Shown here one piece after another: positions 1 to 7,682 of a stretch of DNA of 64,000 nucleotides. Made by a program: the position numbers and the translations under genes. The stretch lies in assembly GCA_008933805.1 (NCBI GenBank), contig WBUH01000015.1:51696-115695 (forward strand), read 5' to 3'. Source of the DNA: Bacteroidota bacterium (GTDB lineage: Bacteria > Bacteroidota > Bacteroidia > UBA8524). Position 1 is the stretch's first letter, and every line of letters begins with the position of its first letter. A model generated the notes under the pieces. The model made no database searches, was not told the DNA's origin, and saw nothing but the letters and a program-made list of their open reading frames with translations.

Positions 1-732
1 GCCGCACTTCCGTCAGAACTTATCGAAAGCGAACTCTTCGGGTACGAGAAAGGTGCATTTACAGGGGCATTAACCCGCCGCATCGGAAAATTTGAAGAAG
101 CCAACGGCGGTACTTTGTTTTTGGACGAGATAGGTGAAATGGACATTGCTTTTCAGGCAAAACTGCTACGTGCGTTGCAAGAAAAAGAAATTACACGGCT
201 GGGCAGCAATACCCCTGTAAAAACCGATTGCCGCATTATTGTTGCCACCAATCGCAACCTGCAAGAGTTGGTGAAACAAAAGCAATTCAGAGAAGATTTA
301 TACTACCGCTTGTTTGGCTTGCCCGTTCATTTACCTCCGTTGCGTGAGCGCGGAAAAGACGTGCTGTTGCTGGCCAAATACTTTATCAATGCCTTTTGCA
401 AAGAAAACAAAATGCCGCCCGCAGGGATTGCTGAAAGCGGGCGCACCAAGCTGCTTTCGTACGCATACCCGGGCAATATCCGTGAGCTTAAATCGATGGT
501 AGAGCTTGCTGTAGTGATGAGCAACGGCGCGGATATTACCGCCGATGATATTACTACTGCCCACGCGGACAGTATGCCGGATACTTTGGGCGGTGAAATG
601 ACATTGAAAGAATACGAATACCGTTTAATAGAACATTACCTGAAAAAGTACAATAACGATGTGAAGTTGGTAGCCGATAAGTTGGATATAGGCAAATCGA
701 CCATCTATCGTATGCTTAAAGAGCGGGAATAA
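1..732 (+). CDS. Sigma-54-dependent NtrC-family response regulator, 5' truncated
   Basis: The reading frame is open from base 1, so the start lies outside the window. What remains is the C-terminal part of an AAA+ activator that remodels sigma-54 RNA polymerase. The GAFTGA loop that contacts sigma-54 is visible near bases 52-69, followed by a Walker B-type [10 protein letters not shown] at about 115-144, a sensor-like ATNRNL segment, and the arginine-rich FREDLYYRL stretch typical of this family. The last 45 residues form a Fis-type helix-turn-helix ([20 protein letters not shown]). The N-terminal receiver or sensor domain and Walker A cannot be seen, so calling it a response regulator is by family only. 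A palindrome and a sigma-54 promoter directly downstream suggest that the next two genes are targets. Confidence 0.93.
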   Translation, partial: AALPSELIESELFGYEKGAFTGALTRRIGKFEEANGGTLFLDEIGEMDIAFQAKLLRALQEKEITRLGSNTPVKTDCRIIVATNRNLQELVKQKQFREDLYYRLFGLPVHLPPLRERGKDVLLLAKYFINAFCKENKMPPAGIAESGRTKLLSYAYPGNIRELKSMVELAVVMSNGADITADDITTAHADSMPDTLGGEMTLKEYEYRLIEHYLKKYNNDVKLVADKLDIGKSTIYRMLKERE

Positions 733-762
733 CCCTGCTTTAATTCTTAGTTTGGCAATCAC

Positions 763-779
763 TTTCCCAAATTGGGAAA
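763..779. promoter_or_regulatory. Palindromic candidate activator site (UAS)
   Basis: TTTCCCAA and TTGGGAAA are perfect 8-base arms around a single A. The site lies just after the NtrC-type gene and about 100 bases upstream of the expected start point of the sigma-54 promoter at 844-858, a usual distance for an enhancer of such an activator. Binding by the upstream protein is inferred. Confidence 0.55.
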
Positions 780-843
780 ATGGCAAGCCTACACGAAAAT
801 CATAATTTCTTATTTTTCAGCAAGTTGTAAAATATTTTTTGGC

Positions 844-858
844 TGGCACCGTGTTTGG
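844..858 (+). promoter_or_regulatory. Sigma-54 (-24/-12) promoter
   Basis: TGGCAC, five bases, then TTGG matches the sigma-54 consensus TGGCAC-N5-TTGC except for the last base. The -24 GG and -12 TTG spacing is right. Transcription would start near 870, about 18 bases before the ATG at 888. Confidence 0.65.
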
Positions 859-887
859 GTTTATCAAACCAACCAACACCTACAGCC

Positions 888-1433
888 ATGAAACCATTAA
901 CTAAACAACTATTACCCCTTTTTATTGCAGGTATTGCAATATTGGGTTTTAAAGAGGCAGCAGCACAACGCCCAGCCATCAACACCGGTAATTACCGCAC
1001 TGCAATCGGTATGCGTGTAGGACACACTTCTGGCCTTACCATCAAGCACTTTATGGGTAACGGTAATGCTATTGAAGGAATTATAGGGGTTTGGCCCAGT
1101 GCCTTCAGCATCACCGGTATGTACCAGTGGCACGTTGCAGCACCATCAGCACCCGGTCTTAAATGGTACTACGGTATCGGTGCCCACGCTACTTTTTACA
1201 ACGACAGGTATTACTACTACCGCGAAGGCCGCAGAGGCTATTGGTACCGCTACTACCGTTATCAGGAAGGCGGGGCAGGAATTGGTATCGACGGTACATT
1301 GGGTTTAGAGTACAAAATCCCTCCCATACCCTTTGCATTAAGCTTTGACATAAAACCCTACGTTGAGTTTACCACCCACAACCACGTATTTATGGCCTTC
1401 GACCCCGGCTTGGGCATTAAGTTCACTTTCTAA
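888..1433 (+). CDS. Exported beta-rich protein, probably outer membrane
   Basis: This is a 181-residue protein with a clear N-terminal signal peptide (MKPLTKQLLPLFIAGIAILG, then a cut near AAAQ). The body is rich in Gly, Tyr and alternating hydrophobic residues, has a Tyr/Arg-rich segment in the middle (around YYYYREGRRGYWYRYYRY), and ends in a Phe (GLGIKFTF), all of which suit a small outer-membrane beta-barrel. I chose the ATG at 888 because it starts the signal peptide and sits just after the sigma-54 promoter; a longer frame from 855 would start inside that promoter. It is followed 47 bases later by a DUF4382 lipoprotein, so the two are probably co-transcribed. No specific function is recognised. 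Confidence 0.75.
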   Translation: MKPLTKQLLPLFIAGIAILGFKEAAAQRPAINTGNYRTAIGMRVGHTSGLTIKHFMGNGNAIEGIIGVWPSAFSITGMYQWHVAAPSAPGLKWYYGIGAHATFYNDRYYYYREGRRGYWYRYYRYQEGGAGIGIDGTLGLEYKIPPIPFALSFDIKPYVEFTTHNHVFMAFDPGLGIKFTF

Positions 1434-1480
1434 CAAACGGTAATAACTATTAATAATAAGAACACTAAACCAATACGATT

Positions 1481-2026
1481 ATGAAAACCCAAAAACTGAT
1501 TTTAGCACTATTGTTTGCCGCCTTTGCTCTTGTATCATGTAAAAAAGACCCTTCGCCCGAAGGACAAGGCAGCATGAGGGTACACATGACCGATGCACCC
1601 GGCGATTTTAAAGAAGTAAATGTTGAGGTTGTGGCGGTGGAGATTAAATATAACGACGGCGATAGTGTAAACGGATGGATTACACTACCCACCAACGCAG
1701 GGGTTTACGACCTGCTTACCCTAAGGGACAGTGTTACTGCACTTATCGCATCAGGAACTGCGCTTGACCCCGGTAAGGTAAACCAAATGCGTTTGATTTT
1801 AGGCACCAACAACACCGTAGTGATTGACTCGGTTGGTACCTTCCCGCTTACTATCCCAAGCGGCGATAAAACAGGGCTTAAAATCAATATCAACCAAACC
1901 ATCCCCATTGACCAAACCCTTGATATCACCATTGATTTTGATGCTGCGGCATCTGTTATCAAAACCGGTGAAGGCGATTATAAATTAAAACCTGTGATTA
2001 AAGTTAAAGACGTAAGAGTTCTGTAA
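1481..2026 (+). CDS. DUF4382-domain lipoprotein
   Basis: A 181-residue lipoprotein. The N-terminus is a short hydrophobic stretch ending in a lipobox (ALVSC, Cys near residue 20) followed by KKDPSPE. The rest matches the DUF4382 pattern: GSMRVHMTDAPGDFKEVNVEVVAVEI near the mature N-terminus, then YDLLTLRDS, a VNQMRLILG motif and a beta-rich C-terminus ending in KLKPVIKVKDV. DUF4382 proteins are common cell-envelope lipoproteins in Bacteroidota with no established activity. It lies in the same direction as the preceding exported protein and ends just before a strong terminator, so it is likely the second gene of the sigma-54-driven unit. Confidence 0.85.
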   Translation: MKTQKLILALLFAAFALVSCKKDPSPEGQGSMRVHMTDAPGDFKEVNVEVVAVEIKYNDGDSVNGWITLPTNAGVYDLLTLRDSVTALIASGTALDPGKVNQMRLILGTNNTVVIDSVGTFPLTIPSGDKTGLKININQTIPIDQTLDITIDFDAAASVIKTGEGDYKLKPVIKVKDVRVL

Positions 2027-2060
2027 CACTCATAAACAGCTTACTTCATATCATCTCCAG

Positions 2061-2094
2061 AAAAAGCGGCGCGAAGGGATTCGTGCCGCTTTTA
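2061..2094. terminator. Bidirectional terminator between convergent genes
   Basis: A GC-rich hairpin with arms around AAAAGCGGC and GCCGCTTTT, extended inside by CGA/TCG, is flanked by A and T runs on both sides. It separates the DUF4382 gene from the convergent TraB/GumN gene. Confidence 0.85.
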
Positions 2095-2100
2095 TTTTGT

Positions 2101-5100
2101 TTAATAATCATAGCTGTTTCCTTTTCGCATCAGCATTGTTTTCTTCAACAGTATGGTAAACTGCTTTTCAACGCTGATATTTTCGTTAAACTTGTTATTA
2201 AAGCTGTTATTTATCAAGGTATTGGTATTTACTTTAGTAGTGTCATCGGGTTGTAGCCCGCACACCCCTGTGTACCAATTATCACCGCGTTCAGATTTAT
2301 ACTTGAAGAAGTACACCCAGCCCTTTTGCCCTTTAAACTCCACCATTCGCTTATCCAGCATTACAAAGGTATCAGCATACGATTCCTCTGCCTTAAACAG
2401 CGATTGCACTATCAGTTCTTGTGTTTCAAACTTCTTAGGAAAGCGTTCGCTTTGTTCAAGTGCCGCTAAGGTTTTATACAGTTTTGCCCGGTACAAGGTG
2501 TGTTTAGCAAACGGAGTAAACAAGCTGTCGGCCACTTTAATGTCGTTCCTAAGCATTTGGTTTATAATTGTGAGTTTTATATTCAGGTTGTTTAAGCCCA
2601 TTAACTTCTCATAAAACCCTTTTATTTTTTTGTCCTTATAAAAAGGCAATAAAGTACTCGAAAGATTCTCTAAATATTGGTTTGCGTAATAACTGCTATT
2701 AGTTCCGTTGCTTAAATCCTCACGGGTTTGGCGTTTAAGAGCAATCTTAGCTTCGGTTAGTAATTGCGGATACATATTTTTGTACACCTTGGGTTTAATC
2801 TGGCTGCTGTCAACCAATTTAGCCAGCAGTAACACCAACTCTTTCTTGTACTCTGTATAAGGCATTAACTGGAAGAAATCGGGATAAAACGATTTGCTCA
2901 GTTGCAGCGAATCGTCAAAATACCTGAAAATATCACTGGTATTATATTCTGAAACCAACGGAGTTTCTTCTAAAATAAGCTCACGTATCTTTTTATATGA
3001 TTTTTCGGTTTTGATTGCTGCCATTGAATACAAGGCAGCCATTTGCAACGCCGAGGTATCGCCTGCTTTGTAATACAACGAGGTAAGGTAGTCCACATTT
3101 TCGGGCAGCTTTATTTCGCGTATTTTATTAATGATTTTTACTTTATAATCTATGTAGTTTTTCTTGCGGCTGTCGCAGGTATCAATCAGCGTTTTCCATG
3201 CTTCAATATCCTCAGGGAACAAATCCATCTGTCCCATTGATTCTAACGCCTGCGCCCTGTGCGCACTATCCCCGTTCAAATCATTTATGTACACATTGGC
3301 ACGACTGGTAAACAGGTTTTCACCCACTGTGGTATCGGGTAATGGCTCAAACGTGGCATAAAACGTTTTCAAAAATTCACTAGGGCCTTCCGCAGTATCA
3401 TATTGGCTGGTAAGCGTGTATTTCACACTGTTTTTAATAATCACTTTACTCCATTTAACCACACTGCTTCCGGTATCGGCATATTTAGTTTCTACAGAAG
3501 TATACCCGTCTTTGTGTTCAAGCTTACGATAACTGGTTATAAAATCAGAGTTATTGCCTGTGTTTTTCCAATATTTGGCTGAGTCTACGAGGTTATAATA
3601 TTTTCCGTAGCGGTAATAATCAACATACACCCCGTTATAACTGTTAGGCGGGAAAAACGAAGCCGTTCTCGAGTCGCCTTTATGTTCTTTTACTTTTTTG
3701 GTGGTGTAACGCCCTTGAAAGTTCCCCGTTTTCTTAGGGGTATATCCTGTTTTAACCCTGAACAAAAGGGTAGAGTCTACGTACTCTTCGGCATTGGGGT
3801 AATCCCTCTGCATGATGGCAAAAGAATTAATGTAATTGTCTGCGGCTGTTGAATCTTTACTGTATTTACAAGCAATCGTATAATGTGTAGTGAGTTTAAT
3901 GGTAAAGCGCACTTTCAATCGGTTACTGTCAGGAGTAAGGAACAAAATATCCAGTACAGGGCGGGTATTGTTGTAATAAAACTTACGGCTTATTTCTTCA
4001 AGGTTATTATTGTCTAAAAACTCAAAAGCAATCCGCTCCACACGTATTGAGTCTTCTTCCAAAAACTTGCCCTGCGAAATATTCTGTTTAATTAAATAAT
4101 ACTGATTACGGTTTTCAAAATCAATGGCACTGTACTCGTGGCCGGGCAACCATTTGCTAAAAACGGTAGTGTCGTTATAATACAATGGCGCATGGGGCAT
4201 ACGAATGGTGAAAAGGCTATCGGGTGCATAAAAGTTTTGCCAGTTGGTTTTGGCGGGTACCTCTATCCGTATAGAGTTGAAAAAGCGTTCCGCCTCAGGT
4301 CCGTTTACATATTCACCATTACCTGCCAGTTTAAAAATAAAGATTTCGGCAGGGGTTACAAAAATCTGGTATCGTTGCAAGTGTCCGCCTTTGCGCGTGC
4401 GGTTGGTAATATCAAACCCTTCAAATCCAAACTTTGTAATCTTCTTTTGGCTCAATATTTCACCGGGTATGTTTTCATACAACAAACTGTCGATGGTTTT
4501 GTATAAGTACTGGTTATCGTTATTAAGCAACTCAGCAAATGTTTTAACACGCATCACACGGTAGTACGCACCGTTAATCATATCGGCACACAAATATTGC
4601 TTCGACGTTTCGTTACCCGGAAACTCAAACAGCTTGCCGGGGGTTTCTACCTTGCAATACCCATCGAATGAGGTGTAAGGAGAAAACGTAACCCCAAAGC
4701 GAAGTGTATCCAGTTTTTTCTTTTGGTCGGCATCCCGTTCTCCGATAGTTACAGGGCGCACCGTGTAACCCATTTTGCGCAGCAATTCTATAATACCCTT
4801 TTCGCCCGGTAAATGGGCAGCCCCCACGCCAGTAAACAGGGTTTGGTCTTTCATAATAGAATCCATGCGGTTGGCCATGTTGATGTTTCTGCGGAATAGA
4901 ATATGCTCAACAAACGCTTTGCTGGCACCTACCACATTTAGCGAGTCAAGCAAATCAAGGTCGCCTCGGCGATAAGCATCCTCCACCCTTTCACCAAACG
5001 AAAGCGGGTTGTCATCGTCGCCACTGTAGCGACTGCTACCGGGTATGTAATCCTCTGTTTGGTCGTCATTAGCCAAATCTTCATTTATCTGGTCAAGCTC

Positions 5101-5625
5101 TTCAAAACTTTCAAGACCTTTAAACCGTTTGTTTAGTTTTCTGGCTGTCTGAAAAATGTATAAATCCAGATAAGTATCTTCTTCAAAGTTGTCGGAGTAT
5201 TCGTCGTTGCGGAACATTAGATAGTTCAGCACCTCTAAGTCGCTCGAAAGGGCAATTTTCAACGCCCTTTTCCGTTTTTCGGCAAGGTGCTTGGTGTGCC
5301 CTATACCTCCTTCGTTATCTTTATCCCTGTAGTTCCAATGGTCTGATAAAACCGAAGGTTCATTTTCATAAATATAGTCAAGCCAAATGCGGGGGTCAAT
5401 TTCCAATGCGGCCATATCCACATTGTTCAGTGCGATGAAGAAAGAATCGCTTAAGTGAAACGCCACCTTATTGCTCACGTGCATGGTACCGTATAAGTAC
5501 GATGGTTTTTTAAGCGAGTTGCCCGTAATTTCCCAAAGCAGTCCTTGGTATTTATTTTTCTTTTGCGCCACAGAGGGTAGGGCAATGGCAAGCAGCAACA
5601 AGGCACACGTCAGGTATTTCTTCAT
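2101..5625 (-). CDS. TraB/GumN-like exported protein with a very long C-terminal extension
   Basis: An 1174-residue protein with a signal peptide (MKKYLTCALLLLAIALPSVAQ). Residues from about 25 to 300 resemble the TraB/GumN family: LLWEITGNSLKKPSYLYGTMHVSN near the start and FTGVGAAHLPGEKGIIELLRKMGY near residue 265 carry the GxxH motifs of this metal-dependent, peptidase-like fold. Family members are usually around 300 residues, so roughly 870 residues are extra. That tail contains alternating beta-rich and, towards the end, helical segments, with no domain I recognise and no T9SS sorting tail. The gene stands alone, convergent with the upstream unit and divergent from the Rrf2 gene. Function is unknown; metal-dependent proteolysis is only a family-level suggestion. 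Confidence 0.8.
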   Translation of the reverse strand: MKKYLTCALLLLAIALPSVAQKKNKYQGLLWEITGNSLKKPSYLYGTMHVSNKVAFHLSDSFFIALNNVDMAALEIDPRIWLDYIYENEPSVLSDHWNYRDKDNEGGIGHTKHLAEKRKRALKIALSSDLEVLNYLMFRNDEYSDNFEEDTYLDLYIFQTARKLNKRFKGLESFEELDQINEDLANDDQTEDYIPGSSRYSGDDDNPLSFGERVEDAYRRGDLDLLDSLNVVGASKAFVEHILFRRNINMANRMDSIMKDQTLFTGVGAAHLPGEKGIIELLRKMGYTVRPVTIGERDADQKKKLDTLRFGVTFSPYTSFDGYCKVETPGKLFEFPGNETSKQYLCADMINGAYYRVMRVKTFAELLNNDNQYLYKTIDSLLYENIPGEILSQKKITKFGFEGFDITNRTRKGGHLQRYQIFVTPAEIFIFKLAGNGEYVNGPEAERFFNSIRIEVPAKTNWQNFYAPDSLFTIRMPHAPLYYNDTTVFSKWLPGHEYSAIDFENRNQYYLIKQNISQGKFLEEDSIRVERIAFEFLDNNNLEEISRKFYYNNTRPVLDILFLTPDSNRLKVRFTIKLTTHYTIACKYSKDSTAADNYINSFAIMQRDYPNAEEYVDSTLLFRVKTGYTPKKTGNFQGRYTTKKVKEHKGDSRTASFFPPNSYNGVYVDYYRYGKYYNLVDSAKYWKNTGNNSDFITSYRKLEHKDGYTSVETKYADTGSSVVKWSKVIIKNSVKYTLTSQYDTAEGPSEFLKTFYATFEPLPDTTVGENLFTSRANVYINDLNGDSAHRAQALESMGQMDLFPEDIEAWKTLIDTCDSRKKNYIDYKVKIINKIREIKLPENVDYLTSLYYKAGDTSALQMAALYSMAAIKTEKSYKKIRELILEETPLVSEYNTSDIFRYFDDSLQLSKSFYPDFFQLMPYTEYKKELVLLLAKLVDSSQIKPKVYKNMYPQLLTEAKIALKRQTREDLSNGTNSSYYANQYLENLSSTLLPFYKDKKIKGFYEKLMGLNNLNIKLTIINQMLRNDIKVADSLFTPFAKHTLYRAKLYKTLAALEQSERFPKKFETQELIVQSLFKAEESYADTFVMLDKRMVEFKGQKGWVYFFKYKSERGDNWYTGVCGLQPDDTTKVNTNTLINNSFNNKFNENISVEKQFTILLKKTMLMRKGNSYDY

Positions 5626-5759
5626 ATATCAGAGATTTGTAATGTTAAAAGAACGCTTAAAATAGCTTTATCGTGCAAAGAACAAAAAAATGGTCAGTTT
5701 CTCACAAAACAGCGCGTGTAACTTTTGTTTTTTCGATAAATAGAATTGAGAACGAGGGA

Positions 5760-5791
5760 ATTATTATCGGACAAACTTGTCCGATAATAAT
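5760..5791. promoter_or_regulatory. 32-bp palindromic operator of the Rrf2/NsrR-like regulator
   Basis: Two perfect 15-base arms (left 5760-5774, right 5777-5791, core ATCGGACAA / TTGTCCGAT) are separated by AC. The right arm overlaps the -33 element of the promoter at 5777-5807, the expected place for an autorepressor. Rrf2-family proteins bind such dyads as dimers. Confidence 0.8.
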
Positions 5792-5807
5792 CAGAAACCT
5801 ACCTTTG
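5777..5807 (+). promoter_or_regulatory. Bacteroidota-type promoter of the Rrf2-globin-dioxygenase operon
   Basis: A -33 element TTG at 5777-5779 and a -7 element TACCTTTG at 5800-5807 (consensus TAnnTTTG) are 20 bases apart. The start point would be near 5813, giving a leader of only about 10 bases before the ATG at 5822. Confidence 0.65.
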
Positions 5808-5821
5808 CCACAACAAAAAGT

Positions 5822-6253
5822 ATGTTTTCAAAAGCTTGTGAATATGCAATAAGGGCAACGCTCTATTTAGCAACAAAGGCTGAACAGAGTCAGCGGGCAG
5901 GTCTTAAGGATATCGCCGAAAGGATAGATTCGCCCGAAGCGTTTACGGCTAAAATATTACAACAGTTAGTTAAAAGCGGTATCGTTACATCTATTAAAGG
6001 CCCCGCAGGGGGCTTTGCTATTGAGCCTGAAAGAGTGCAAACCATCACCTTACAGCACATTGTAAAGGCAATAGACGGGGACTCGATATACGTAGGTTGC
6101 GGTTTGGGACTGAAGGCTTGCTCTGAGAAAAACCCTTGCCCGCTGCATAATCAGTTTAAGGCCATACGCGACGGTTTGCGCGAAATGCTGGAAACCACGA
6201 CTCTTTACGACTTGAGTAACGGATTGAAAACAGGAATAACCTTCTTAAAATAA
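5822..6253 (+). CDS. Rrf2-family regulator, NsrR-like
   Basis: A 143-residue Rrf2 repressor. The N-terminal winged helix is clear (MFSKACEYAIRATLYLA, then a recognition region ending SIKGPAGGFAI). Three cysteines follow in the pattern C-x6-C-x5-C (CGLGLKAC...C), the arrangement that binds an iron-sulphur cluster in NsrR and IscR relatives, so it probably senses NO or redox state. The ATG at 5822 is preferred over an upstream in-frame TTG at 5777, because that codon lies inside the operator and upstream of the predicted transcript start. Next come a truncated haemoglobin and a heme dioxygenase, both heme proteins that handle O2 or NO, which supports NO sensing. The exact ligand is inferred. 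Confidence 0.9.
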   Translation: MFSKACEYAIRATLYLATKAEQSQRAGLKDIAERIDSPEAFTAKILQQLVKSGIVTSIKGPAGGFAIEPERVQTITLQHIVKAIDGDSIYVGCGLGLKACSEKNPCPLHNQFKAIRDGLREMLETTTLYDLSNGLKTGITFLK

Positions 6254-6279
6254 GAGTTGAAAATGAAAGGAGCATGGAG

Positions 6280-6669
6280 ATGAAAAAGGAAATTGAAACG
6301 CTTGAAGACATACAATTGCTGGTAAATACATTTTACGACCGAGTGAGGGCGGATGAATTATTAGGCCCCATTTTTAATGGTGTGATACAAAACCGCTGGC
6401 CTGAACATTTGGAAAAGATGTACCGCTTTTGGCAAACGGTGTTGCTGGAAGAGCACACTTATTTAGGCAGCCCCTTTGCTCCACATGCCAAACTTGAGGT
6501 AGCCAAAGAACATTTTGACCGTTGGCTGGCCCTTTTTGAAAACACAGTTGATGAACATTTTACAGGCTTAAAAGCACAGGAGGCCAAATGGCGCGGAAAC
6601 CGCATGGCCGAAATGTTTTTACACAAGATAGAATACATTAGAGTTAACAAAACAACAACCATACTATGA
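6280..6669 (+). CDS. Group III-type truncated haemoglobin
   Basis: About 129 residues with the group III globin pattern: LVNTFYDRVRADELLGPIF near the start, then WPEHLEKMYRFWQTVL, and the proximal-helix region SPFAPHAKL with His, followed by HFDRWLALFENTVDEHF. Such globins bind heme and are linked to NO or O2 handling. ATG codons exist at 6274 and 6280; AGGAG at 6268-6272 is well spaced only for 6280. The gene follows the Rrf2 gene by about 26 bases and its stop overlaps the start of the dioxygenase gene (ATGA), so the three are very likely one operon controlled by the palindrome upstream. Confidence 0.9.
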   Translation: MKKEIETLEDIQLLVNTFYDRVRADELLGPIFNGVIQNRWPEHLEKMYRFWQTVLLEEHTYLGSPFAPHAKLEVAKEHFDRWLALFENTVDEHFTGLKAQEAKWRGNRMAEMFLHKIEYIRVNKTTTIL

Positions 6670-7574
6670 CTGACCAAGAACAACTTATTGCGGCCATTAA
6701 CGAAAAGTACAAAGCCCTTGGCGAGAACCCCGACACTTATTTGAAAGGCCTGCTGCAAGCAAAGCCGATAAACTACTGGGACTATATTGAGGTGGATACC
6801 TTACTCTCATTGCAAAAGCCTAAAACAGGGTTTAAGGATGAGGAAATTTTTATCATGTACCATCAGGTTACTGAGCTGATGTTGAAACTGGTGCTGCACG
6901 AGGTGAAACAAATTTGTGCAGAAACACAGCCCGATGAATCGTTTTTGATTACCAAAATAAGCCGCATCAACCGCTATACGGCCATGCTGATAAACTCATT
7001 TGATATAATGAAAGACGGCATGGACTATGATGACTATAACACCTTCCGTACGGCGTTGGCGCCTGCAAGCGGTTTTCAAAGCGCACAATTCCGCTTTATT
7101 GAAATTTACTGCACCCGTTTAGAAAATCTTGTAAACGAGGCAGGTAAACAGCATTTGCAGGCTAACCCAAGTATTGAAGAATGTTTTGGGCATATTTATT
7201 GGAAAGATGCGGGGCTTAATCGCAAAACGGGTGAGAAAACCCTTACTCTTCGACAGTTTGAGGAGAAGTATCATGCCCAATTCGTGGCGCTGGCCTACCA
7301 AATGAAGGGGAATACAGTAGAAGATAAGTTTAATGGCATCAGCAACCCCTCGGAAGAGTTGAAACAAAAATTCAGAGAGTTTGACCGTTTGTATAACATT
7401 GAATGGCCGTTGGTGCACCTAAATACCGCAAAACACTACTTAGACAGTAAGGGAGAGAATAAAGCCGCTACAGGCGGTTCTGAATGGAAGAAATACCTTC
7501 ACCCGCAGTTTCAGCAACGCAAGTTTTTCCCTTCGTTGTGGAGCGACACTGAGAAACAACATTGGGGCGAATAA
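6666..7574 (+). CDS. kynA: Tryptophan 2,3-dioxygenase
   Basis: 302 residues, normal for the family. Tryptophan 2,3-dioxygenase is a heme enzyme that oxidises L-tryptophan to N-formylkynurenine, the first step of the kynurenine pathway. Family signatures are visible: INYWDYIEVDTLLSLQ near residue 35, EEIFIMYHQVTELMLKLVLHE with the substrate-side His, YDDYNTFRTALAPASGFQSAQFR, and the C-terminal WPLVHLNTAKHYL stretch, expected to hold the heme-ligand His. The start overlaps the globin stop by four bases, implying translational coupling. No other kynurenine genes are nearby, so here the enzyme is grouped with heme/NO functions rather than a catabolic cluster. Its substrate has not been tested. 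Confidence 0.93.
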   Translation: MTDQEQLIAAINEKYKALGENPDTYLKGLLQAKPINYWDYIEVDTLLSLQKPKTGFKDEEIFIMYHQVTELMLKLVLHEVKQICAETQPDESFLITKISRINRYTAMLINSFDIMKDGMDYDDYNTFRTALAPASGFQSAQFRFIEIYCTRLENLVNEAGKQHLQANPSIEECFGHIYWKDAGLNRKTGEKTLTLRQFEEKYHAQFVALAYQMKGNTVEDKFNGISNPSEELKQKFREFDRLYNIEWPLVHLNTAKHYLDSKGENKAATGGSEWKKYLHPQFQQRKFFPSLWSDTEKQHWGE

Positions 7575-7622
7575 TAATCGTAATTACAATTTTTACAACC
7601 ACTAACCGAGACTAAACAAAAA

Positions 7623-7652
7623 CCCCGCTGCAGAAGAGTATCCGCAGCGGGG
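7623..7652 (-). terminator. Terminator of the large adhesin gene
   Basis: CCCCGCTGC and GCAGCGGGG form a perfect 9-bp stem with a 12-base loop. The A run at 7618-7622 becomes a T run on the minus strand, so it terminates the minus-strand gene. Confidence 0.85.
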
Positions 7653-7682
7653 CAAGGTATAGGTAGATATGGTAGGTTGGTC

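Noticed and set aside
763..779. Transcription terminator after the NtrC-type gene
   Set aside because: The dyad has only a 1-base spacer and no T run, so it cannot form a normal terminator hairpin.
5777..5821. TTG start extending the Rrf2 protein by 15 residues
   Set aside because: The codon lies inside the palindromic operator and upstream of the predicted transcription start; the ATG at 5822 starts the family's usual N-terminus.
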